Below, one piece after another: positions 57,679 to 64,000 of a DNA stretch of 64,000 nucleotides. Positions within the stretch are counted from its first letter, which is position 1. Every line of letters starts with the position of its first letter. The stretch is from Clostridia bacterium (GTDB lineage Bacteria; Bacillota; Clostridia; Christensenellales; Aristaeellaceae), in assembly GCA_017543905.1 (NCBI GenBank), contig JAFYFC010000005.1, positions 1-64,000 of the forward strand, written 5' to 3'. The notes beneath the pieces are model-generated. The model ran no database searches and was not told where the DNA came from. It saw nothing but the letters and a program-made list of their open reading frames with translations. The translations under genes were made by a program, and so were the position numbers.

Positions 57679-57746
57679 GAAAGCGAGTGTTAAGCGTATG
57701 CATCTGAGCGTGTGGTGACAGCGGGCTGCGCGGCGGGAGGAAGCAT

Positions 57747-58574
57747 ATGATCCGAGCGCGCTGCGCGGCGCACAGGCTTGCCGTTAAATACGGGCAAATA
57801 ATTCGATTTGGGGGCAGGTACTTGACAAAACGTCATGAAATAATACATTACAGCACGGTGGATTCCACAAATCGGGTGCTGAAGGAGCTTGCCGCTGCAG
57901 CGCAGGACGGCACAGTCGTGCTGGCCGACGCGCAGACGGCTGGCAGAGGGAGGCTCGGGCGTTCGTGGAACAGCGCTCGCGGCGAGGGCGCGTACTTAAG
58001 CGTCCTGGTAAAGGATACGCGCATAACGGGCGGCAGCGTATCTGCGCTGGTGTTCGTCTGCGCGCTCGCGTGCGCGCGTGCGCTCGTGACGCTTTCGGGC
58101 GCGCCGGATATAATGATAAAATGGCCCAACGACATCGTGCTGCACGGCAAAAAGCTGGCGGGCATACTTTGCGAAAGCGGATTTGAAAACGGCTCTCCCG
58201 TCTGGACGGTCTGCGGGATCGGCATAAATCTGACGCAGGATTCGTTTCCGCCGGAGCTGCCGTGGGCGGCCTCGGTAAAGAGCGAAACGGGGCGCGTGCT
58301 AACACCGCGCGATGCGGCAGATGCGGTGCTCGGTGAATTTGACGCGGCCCTGGAGACGCTTCTGACCAAGGGCAGCGCGGCGCTGCTCGGAGAGTTAAAG
58401 CCGTTTTCCGCTACGCTCGGAAGAGAGGTGCGCGCGGAGGGCGAAGGCATCAGCGTTTCCGGGAAGGCGATCGATATAGCTCCGGACGGTTCGCTGATCG
58501 TACGTACCGACGATGGACTGCGCACGCTGCGCGCGGGGGAGGTCAGCGTACGCGGAATCATGGGTTATATCTGA
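57747..58574 (+). CDS. birA: Biotin--[acetyl-CoA-carboxylase] ligase (BirA without HTH)
   Basis: A 275-residue biotin protein ligase that attaches biotin to carboxylase carrier domains. 'VDSTNRVLKELAAAAQDGTV', 'ADAQTAGRGRLGRSW' and 'IMIKWPNDIVLHGKKLAGIL' form the biotinyl-AMP site, and 'TVCGIGINLTQDSFPPEL' follows. The C-terminal SH3-like domain ends 'LRTLRAGEVSVRGIMGYI'. The 30-residue N-terminal extension is not a helix-turn-helix, so it should not act as a repressor of biotin genes. GGGAGGAA supports the chosen ATG. Confidence 0.93.
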   Translation: MIRARCAAHRLAVKYGQIIRFGGRYLTKRHEIIHYSTVDSTNRVLKELAAAAQDGTVVLADAQTAGRGRLGRSWNSARGEGAYLSVLVKDTRITGGSVSALVFVCALACARALVTLSGAPDIMIKWPNDIVLHGKKLAGILCESGFENGSPVWTVCGIGINLTQDSFPPELPWAASVKSETGRVLTPRDAADAVLGEFDAALETLLTKGSAALLGELKPFSATLGREVRAEGEGISVSGKAIDIAPDGSLIVRTDDGLRTLRAGEVSVRGIMGYI

Positions 58575-58614
58575 AATATTTAAGCGACGAATAAGCATTG
58601 AAGGAAGGAATGTT

Positions 58615-59838
58615 ATGAACTATAAGATACTCGCGCTCATTATAATCGCCGTCAGCTGCGCTTACAGGCTTGCGTTGTCTGTGGTCAGGCGCAAATCCTT
58701 CGCTAATCCTGTGCCCGAAAACGTAAGCGACGTGTACGACAGCGAAACGTATGCCAAATGGAGACGCTACTCTGCGGAAAAAGCGAGCCTCGAGGTGTAT
58801 TCGATACTCGCCTCGTCGTTTCTAACGTTCGTTTTGATACTCACGAATGCGTTTGGTTGGGTTTCGGGCATGCTCGGAAACGGAGTGTACGCGGCGGCGC
58901 TCGCGGTCACGCTGTTTTCCGCGCTCACGGAAGCGCTGATAGGAATTCCGTTCCAGTACGTCGACGACATGATCATCGAACAGAAATACGGCTTCAACAG
59001 AACCACGAAGCAAACCTTCGTATCCGACAGGATAAAGGAGACCGTGATAAGCCTGATACTCGCGTGCGGACTTACGTGCCTGCTCACGCTCGTGCACAGC
59101 TGGCTGGGCAGCAGGATGATAATAGTATTCGCGGCGATTCTGTTCGCGCTGATACTGCTTATCAGCTTCGTGTTCCCGTTCCTTACGAAGATATTCAACA
59201 AGTTTACCGACCTTGAGGAGGGCGAGCTTAAGGAAAAGCTTACCGCGATGCTGGAGGGGCACGGCTACCACGTTCGCGCTATACAGGTGATGGACGCCTC
59301 AAAACGCTCGAGCAAAACCAACGCCTACTTCGCGGGCTTCGGCAAAACCAAGACGATAGTGCTGTACGACACGCTGGTAAAGGCGATGACGCCGGACGAA
59401 ATCTGCGCCGTATTCGCGCATGAAATGGGACACGGACTGCACAGGGATACGCTCAAAAATCAGCTGAGCTCGCTCATAAGCGTGTTTCTGATCGCGTGCG
59501 CGGCGTATGCGGCGGTGAGCCTTCCAGAGATTTATCCCTCCTTCGGCTTCGAGGGCGTAAATTACGGCTTTGCGATGATACTGACCGGTATCGCGCTGGA
59601 TATCGTAAATCCGCTGTTTAGCATACTGACGAACGCGCGTTCGCGCCGGGCAGAGTACAGAGCCGATGCGCAGGCGGCTGCGGAGGGCTACGCAGGGCAG
59701 CTCGTGAGCGCGCTTAAAAAGCTGGCGCGCGCGAATTTCTCACATCTGTCGCCCGCGCCCGTCATCGTCATGCTGGAGTATTCTCATCCCACGCTTTCGC
59801 AGAGAATAAGCGCGATCGAGCGCTGCGGGAAGCGATAA
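58615..59838 (+). CDS. M48 family (Ste24-type) membrane metallopeptidase
   Basis: A 407-residue integral membrane protease. Several N-terminal spans (about 1-200) precede the catalytic motif HEMGH at 269-273 ('VFAHEMGHGLHRDTLK'); the third zinc ligand is the Glu in 'SRRAEYRADAQAAAEG'. 'NAYFAGFGKTKTIVLYDTLV' just before the motif is the family's substrate strand. Ste24-like enzymes cleave membrane or prenylated proteins in eukaryotes; in bacteria they serve membrane protein quality control. GAAGGAAGG precedes the ATG. The macro-domain gene starts 10 bases after the stop. Confidence 0.92.
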   Translation: MNYKILALIIIAVSCAYRLALSVVRRKSFANPVPENVSDVYDSETYAKWRRYSAEKASLEVYSILASSFLTFVLILTNAFGWVSGMLGNGVYAAALAVTLFSALTEALIGIPFQYVDDMIIEQKYGFNRTTKQTFVSDRIKETVISLILACGLTCLLTLVHSWLGSRMIIVFAAILFALILLISFVFPFLTKIFNKFTDLEEGELKEKLTAMLEGHGYHVRAIQVMDASKRSSKTNAYFAGFGKTKTIVLYDTLVKAMTPDEICAVFAHEMGHGLHRDTLKNQLSSLISVFLIACAAYAAVSLPEIYPSFGFEGVNYGFAMILTGIALDIVNPLFSILTNARSRRAEYRADAQAAAEGYAGQLVSALKKLARANFSHLSPAPVIVMLEYSHPTLSQRISAIERCGKR

Positions 59839-59848
59839 AGGAGCTTAT

Positions 59849-61093
59849 ATGCCTTTTGCGATAGTCAGAAACGACATAACCAGAATGCACACCGACGCAA
59901 TCGTCAACGCCGCGAATTCGCGCCTGCAGCGGGGCGGCGGCGTAGACGGCGCGGTACACGCAGCTGCGGGGCCAAAGCTGCAAAAGGAGCTTGACGGTAT
60001 AGGCTTCTGCGCGCCCGGCGACGCGGTCGTTACGGGCGGTTACGGCCTTAACTGCAAATACATTTTTCACACCGTTGGGCCTATATGGCAGGACGGCACG
60101 CAGGGAGAGGCGGGCACGCTGTATTCGTGCTATAAGACCTGCCTTACCCTTGCGCGCAAGCTGGACTGCCAGTCGATTTCGTTCCCGCTTATTTCGTCTG
60201 GGATATACGGCTATCCAAAGCGTGAGGCGATAGACGTAGCTACCCGGGCGATAAAGGAGTTTTTGCTGGACGGCGCTCTTGACGACGTGCAGGTGTATCT
60301 GGTGCTGTTCTCAAAAACGGACATGGAGCTCGGAGGCGAATGCTTCCGCGGCATTCGCGAGTACATAGACGACGCGTATGCGGAAGAATACATGTCCCGT
60401 CCGACTGAAAAGCTGCGTAAGCTGCGGCATAAGAATCTTATGCCGGAAACGCACGCATGCGAAGAAGCGGAGGAAGCGCACGCCGCGCCTGAAGAGCATC
60501 CGGACAAACAGGAATCGGCAGATACGCTGTTGGAAGACCTTACAACAAGTATGCCCGTCGGAAAGGCATACGAAGCGGCTGAGGCTGAAGCCGAAAAGCT
60601 GATGCCTGAACGCGGCGAGGCCGCACCGAAGCGGCTGGTTTCAAGGCCGAAGCCCGCGTTCGAACGATCGGCGCAGTCTGCCGGTCAGTTCGCGCCGGTC
60701 ACGGGCGCGTCTGATGCAAACAAAACCCTGCGGGACATGCTGCGCAACATAGACGAGGGCTTTTCCCAGATGCTGCTGCGCAAAATAGACGAAAGGGGTA
60801 TGAAGGACAGCGAGTGCTACAGACGCGCGAACGTGGACAGGCGTGTTTTCAATATAATCAAGAATCAGTCGGATTATCACGCGGGTAAGCCCACGGTGCT
60901 CGCCTTCGCCATAGCGCTCAGGCTTGACCTCGAGGAAACGCGCGAAATGCTCGCGAAGGCGGGCTATTCGTTTACGCGCTCGAACAAGACCGACATCGTA
61001 ATAGAATACTATATAAATCACAACAATTACGATATATTCGAGATAAACGAGGTGCTGTTCGAATACGATCAGCAGCTGCTGGGCAGCATATGA
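59849..61093 (+). CDS. Macro-domain protein with a C-terminal helical domain
   Basis: A 414-residue fusion. Residues 1-~175 are a macro domain ('ITRMHTDAIVNAANSRLQRG', 'GGVDGAVHAAAG', 'SISFPLISSGIYGYPKREAI'), which binds or hydrolyses ADP-ribose. A charged, Glu/Ala-rich linker of about 110 residues follows. The C-terminal ~120 residues ('LLRKIDERGMKDSECYRRAN', 'VDRRVFNIIKNQSDYHAGKP', 'DIFEINEVLFEYDQQLLGS') look like an XRE-like helical domain found in other Clostridia proteins. It starts 10 bases after the M48 protease gene and is probably co-expressed. A regulatory or stress role linked to ADP-ribosylation is inferred. Confidence 0.85.
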   Translation: MPFAIVRNDITRMHTDAIVNAANSRLQRGGGVDGAVHAAAGPKLQKELDGIGFCAPGDAVVTGGYGLNCKYIFHTVGPIWQDGTQGEAGTLYSCYKTCLTLARKLDCQSISFPLISSGIYGYPKREAIDVATRAIKEFLLDGALDDVQVYLVLFSKTDMELGGECFRGIREYIDDAYAEEYMSRPTEKLRKLRHKNLMPETHACEEAEEAHAAPEEHPDKQESADTLLEDLTTSMPVGKAYEAAEAEAEKLMPERGEAAPKRLVSRPKPAFERSAQSAGQFAPVTGASDANKTLRDMLRNIDEGFSQMLLRKIDERGMKDSECYRRANVDRRVFNIIKNQSDYHAGKPTVLAFAIALRLDLEETREMLAKAGYSFTRSNKTDIVIEYYINHNNYDIFEINEVLFEYDQQLLGSI

Positions 61094-61183
61094 CGGTATT
61101 CCGCCTGCACTGCCTGCGGCAGAGATTTTCACTGTTCGAATTAAAAAACCAGCATATATGAAACAGAAAAGGAGAACACAGGC

Positions 61184-62245
61184 ATGAACAAAAAGATACT
61201 CGGCGCGATCCTTCCCGGAAACAGCACAGTCGAGCTCAGAGAGTTCGAAATCCCCAAACCGGGGCATGGACAGGTGCTGGTAAAAACCAAGGCTTCCACG
61301 ATCTGCGGCTCGGATATACGCTGCATATACCGCGCGCACGTGGGTAAGGGGCCGGAGGGATACCAGCCCGGCATGATCGCCGGCCACGAGCCCTGCGGAA
61401 TAATAAAAGAGGTCGGCGAAGGACTCAAGCGCTTCAAAAAAGGCGACAGGGTCATCGTGTACCATATCTCCGGCTGCGGCGTGTGCTACGACTGCAGACG
61501 CGGCTACTACATCTCCTGCAAAAGCCCGTACCGCGCGGCCTACGGCTGGCAGCGAAACGGCGGTATGGCGCCGTATATGCTGTGTGACGAAAAGGACCTT
61601 ATCGCTCTGCCGGACGAGCTCACCTACGAGGACGGCGCTCTGGTTGCGTGCGGTTTTGGAACCTGCTACGAGGCATTGGTCAAAATGGGCGTTTCAGGCA
61701 ACGACCGCGTACTGGTGACAGGGCTCGGCCCGGTGGGACTTGCCACCCTTATGCTCGCGAAGGCAATGGGCTGCGATATGACGATAGGCACCGACATAAA
61801 CGAAGACAGGCTGCGCCTTGCAAAAGAGCTCGGGCTTGCGGACTATGTGTTCAATTCCGCCGACGCTGCCGCGTGCGAGGCGGAAATCATGAAGGTAACG
61901 AACAACCTCGGCTGCGAGCGCGCAATCGACTGCTCGGCCAACAATTCCGCCCGCGCCATGGCGATACGCTGCACCCGTGAATGGGGCAAAATGGCCATGG
62001 TAGGCGAGGGAGGCGACGTTACCTTCAATCCTTCGCCCGACATCATGCACGGCCAGAAAACCATATACGGCTCCTGGGTCACGTCGCTGTGGCGCATGGA
62101 GGAGCTGGTAGAGCATCTGGTAAGGTGGGGCATCCATCCGGACAGGCTTATAACGCACCGTTTCGAGCTCAAGGACGTGGATAAGGCCTACGCGCTCATG
62201 GCCTCCGGCAACTGTGGAAAGGTCGCCGTTATATATCCCGACTGA
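61184..62245 (+). CDS. Zinc-dependent alcohol/polyol dehydrogenase
   Basis: A 353-residue medium-chain dehydrogenase. Catalytic zinc ligands: Cys41 in 'STICGSDIR' and His68-Glu69 in 'IAGHEPCG'. Structural zinc cysteines are in 'SGCGVCYDCRRGYYISC'. The Rossmann loop 'VLVTGLGPVGLATLMLAKAM' binds NAD(P). The specific substrate, such as a sugar alcohol or threonine, is not clear. GGAGAACA precedes the ATG. An aldo/keto reductase gene follows 61 bases downstream, so the two may act in one carbohydrate pathway. Confidence 0.9.
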   Translation: MNKKILGAILPGNSTVELREFEIPKPGHGQVLVKTKASTICGSDIRCIYRAHVGKGPEGYQPGMIAGHEPCGIIKEVGEGLKRFKKGDRVIVYHISGCGVCYDCRRGYYISCKSPYRAAYGWQRNGGMAPYMLCDEKDLIALPDELTYEDGALVACGFGTCYEALVKMGVSGNDRVLVTGLGPVGLATLMLAKAMGCDMTIGTDINEDRLRLAKELGLADYVFNSADAAACEAEIMKVTNNLGCERAIDCSANNSARAMAIRCTREWGKMAMVGEGGDVTFNPSPDIMHGQKTIYGSWVTSLWRMEELVEHLVRWGIHPDRLITHRFELKDVDKAYALMASGNCGKVAVIYPD

Positions 62246-62262
62246 CAGATTATGGCTTAATT

Positions 62263-62291
62263 CAGAGCGGATGCTTAAAGCCTCCGCTCTG
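62263..62291 (+). promoter_or_regulatory. Hairpin between the dehydrogenase and reductase genes
   Basis: CAGAGCGGA pairs with TCCGCTCTG around an 11-base loop, with no T-run. It probably tunes mRNA stability or relative expression of the two genes; the reductase ribosome site lies right after it. Confidence 0.5.
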
Positions 62292-62306
62292 ATGCTGGAG
62301 GAAAAA

Positions 62307-63299
62307 ATGATAGAAACAAAAACGATACCTTCGTTCAGATTATACGACGGCGCTGCGATCCCGTGTATCGGCATGGGCACGTTCGGCTCGGACAGAGTCG
62401 CGCCCGACGAGGTCGCCGGCGCGGTCGCGGGCGGATTGCGCGCGGGCTACAGGCTGTTCGACTGCGCCGCGTGCTACGGAAACGAGGACAAGCTTGGCGA
62501 GGTGTTCGCCGGCGCGCTTGACGAGGGCGCGGTAAAGCGTGAAGAGCTGTTTATTATGAGCAAGGTCTGGAACGACATGCACAGAGACGTCGCCGCGTCC
62601 GCCGAAAAAAGCATAAGGGAGCTGCAATGCGGCTATCTCGATATGCTGTTCATACATTGGCCGTTCCCGAATTACCATGCGCCGTTTTGCGACGTGAACT
62701 CCCGCAATCCGGATTCGAAGCCGTTTTCGGTATCCGAATTCACGGATACCTACAGGCAGATAGAGGAGCTCGTGTCACGCGGTCTTGTAAGGCATATCGG
62801 CATATCGAATATGACGGTGCCGAAGCTTGACGCGGTGCTGGGCAAGCTTAAAATACAGCCTGCCGCGTGCGAAACCGAGCTGCATCCCTGCTTTCAGCAG
62901 GAGGAGCTTGTCGCGTATCTGAAGGCGCGTGATATACTGCCGATAGGCTATATGCCTCTGGGCTCGCCCCGTCGTCCGGAAAGGGACATACTGCCGGAGG
63001 ACGTGGCGGATATGGAGCAGCCGGCGCTGGTGCGCATCGCGGAAAAGTACAGCGTGCATCCGGCGATAATCTGCCTGAGATGGGCGCTGCAGAGAGGCGT
63101 ACTTCCGATCCCATTTTCGGTGCACAATTACGAGGCGAACCTTGCCTCGGCGCTGATGCCTGAGCTTACTCAGGAGGAGATGCGGGATATCGCGTCTCTG
63201 GAATGCGGCAACCGGCTTGTAAAGGGACAGGTATTCCTGTGGCCGGGCGCGAAGGACTGGCACGACCTCTGGGACGAGGACGGCACGATCGCGGGCTGA
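62307..63299 (+). CDS. Aldo/keto reductase
   Basis: A 330-residue TIM-barrel oxidoreductase. The catalytic tetrad is present: Asp52 and Tyr57 in 'LFDCAACYGNEDKLGE', Lys86 in 'FIMSKVWND' and His117 in 'MLFIHWPF'. 'RHIGISNMTVPKLDAVLGKL' and 'AIICLRWALQRGVLPIPFSV' are typical of the NADPH site. It would reduce an aldehyde or ketose. The ATG is chosen for CTGGAGG upstream. It follows the zinc dehydrogenase on the same strand. Confidence 0.92.
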   Translation: MIETKTIPSFRLYDGAAIPCIGMGTFGSDRVAPDEVAGAVAGGLRAGYRLFDCAACYGNEDKLGEVFAGALDEGAVKREELFIMSKVWNDMHRDVAASAEKSIRELQCGYLDMLFIHWPFPNYHAPFCDVNSRNPDSKPFSVSEFTDTYRQIEELVSRGLVRHIGISNMTVPKLDAVLGKLKIQPAACETELHPCFQQEELVAYLKARDILPIGYMPLGSPRRPERDILPEDVADMEQPALVRIAEKYSVHPAIICLRWALQRGVLPIPFSVHNYEANLASALMPELTQEEMRDIASLECGNRLVKGQVFLWPGAKDWHDLWDEDGTIAG

Positions 63300-63314
63300 C
63301 CTGCAGCTGAGCTG

Positions 63315-64000
63315 CTATTCCTCCAAAGCGTCGTATGTCCTTAGTATGTGCTTAGCTATATCGTATATGCACGAATAATACTCCAGCGTGAGCTCCAGCG
63401 TCATATGGTGCAGGGGCAGGCCCTTTTCGTTGTCATCGTAGAGCAGACAGCCGCAGCGCGGGCTTTCGGGCTCCAAATTGAACGCGCCCGCGTAGCCTGT
63501 CTGCTTAAGACCCAGCATTATTTCGTCAAAGTCCACGCACCCCATCAGCGGCGGTAGGTGCAGATCCTGCCGCCACATACGGTTAGTGGAGGCGACCGGC
63601 AGCGAGCCGAAATTGTCCTGTATGTGCAGGCCCCTGAGATGCGCCCCCAGCTTCATTACGGTCTCGTACTGATTTGCGTCCTGAAGGCTCAGGTGTCCCG
63701 TATCGAGGCAGGCGTGATAGAGCGGATGATCGACGGCGCAGATCAGCTCGAGCATTTCGTCCGCGTCGTGGCAGTAAAACGCTTCGTCCCACCTGCCGAC
63801 GTTCTCAAGCAGCAGCGTGATGCCGCACTTCTCAAGCGCGGGCACAAGTGCGCGCGCGTAAGATATATTGAAACCCATATACTCCTTGCGGCTCATGCCC
63901 ATCTGCCCGCCGGGATGGTACACGATGTTTTCCACGCCGAGCACAGCGCATACCTCGATTGCGCGTATCGTGTGCCTTATAAGCTTTTCAGTCATGCCCG
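63315..64000 (-). CDS. Sugar phosphate isomerase/epimerase (xylose-isomerase-like TIM barrel), partial
   Basis: At least 228 residues; the gene enters from beyond the right edge, so the N-terminus is missing. Visible metal-site motifs of the AP_endonuc_2 fold: 'VLGVENIVYHPGGQMGMSRK', 'GITLLLENVGRWDEAFYCH' (Glu), 'LYHACLDTGHLSLQDANQYE' (Asp, His) and 'GLHIQDNFGS' (His). The C-terminus is complete. It probably isomerises or epimerises a sugar. It is convergent with the aldo/keto reductase gene. Exact substrate unknown. Confidence 0.88.
   Translation of the reverse strand, partial: GMTEKLIRHTIRAIEVCAVLGVENIVYHPGGQMGMSRKEYMGFNISYARALVPALEKCGITLLLENVGRWDEAFYCHDADEMLELICAVDHPLYHACLDTGHLSLQDANQYETVMKLGAHLRGLHIQDNFGSLPVASTNRMWRQDLHLPPLMGCVDFDEIMLGLKQTGYAGAFNLEPESPRCGCLLYDDNEKGLPLHHMTLELTLEYYSCIYDIAKHILRTYDALEE

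Overview
The window reads as a chromosomal segment of a Gram-positive anaerobe of the Clostridia (Firmicutes). The evidence is gene content and order: yybS-like/rplI/dnaB, metG-tatD-rsmA, cggR-pgk-tpiA, a CpsC/CpsD/CpsB tyrosine-kinase module with a LoaP-type NusG paralogue, ECF-type folT, a small SRP RNA and near-consensus sigma-A promoters. The standard code is used and GC is moderate to high. A placement near gut Christensenellales/Oscillospirales-like lineages is a guess from style only.

Two compositional blocks are visible. Block A (1 to about 10.7 kb) avoids the Ile codon ATA. Block B (about 10.8 kb to the end) uses ATA freely. The switch falls inside metG (between about 10,620 and 10,815), so the left end may be joined by recombination or by an assembly chimera.

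Layout. 1-4.2 kb: an ECF sigma factor translationally coupled to a one-TM membrane protein, followed upstream by two lipoprotein genes, one sharing a domain with the membrane protein. 4.5-11.2 kb: a VWA protein, DegV, a TetR regulator, and the leftward operon metG-tatD-rsmA-methyltransferase. 11.3-14.6 kb: a compact damage-response-like module, with an XRE/S24-like regulator, a Y-family DNA polymerase, and a divergent XRE repressor + ImmA protease + small protein. The two divergent consensus promoters overlap a cluster of TTGCAT/ATGCAA half-sites. 14.8-22.2 kb: an orphan BMP-type binding protein, MscL with a zinc ribbon, yybS-like/rplI/dnaB, MscS, an AraC remnant, a C_GCAxxG_C_C protein and a DUF218 protein. 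22.5-31.7 kb: a 2357-residue secreted FecR + MBG/YDG-repeat protein followed by a CHASE2-SpoIIE phosphatase, probably a cell-surface signalling pair. 32.7-45.4 kb: a long rightward gene train (polA, coaE, solute-binding protein, galactokinase, tsaE, tsaB, rimI, alpha/beta hydrolase, membrane-anchored Mur ligase, ddl, MFS). 45.6-48.7 kb: cggR, pgk, tpiA without gapA. 48.9-53.5 kb: an LCP protein, an acidic secreted protein, and the capsule-type regulatory operon cpsC-cpsD-loaP-cpsB, entered through an intrinsic terminator. 53.48-53.64 kb: a candidate MITE flanked by TA. 53.6-57.7 kb: a small conserved protein, a probable 6S RNA, folT, a fucose-isomerase-like gene with a palindromic leader, an endonuclease/exonuclease/phosphatase-family protein, SRP RNA and tRNA-Leu(UAG). 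57.7-64 kb: biotin ligase, an M48 protease, a macro-domain fusion protein, a zinc dehydrogenase, an aldo/keto reductase and a sugar epimerase-like gene cut by the window edge.

Most distinctive parts: the XRE/ImmA-controlled polymerase module, the FecR-MBG megaprotein with its CHASE2 phosphatase partner, the terminator-gated LoaP operon, and the TA-flanked MITE whose ends supply the stop codons of both neighbouring genes. No tools were available, so family names rest on motif reading.
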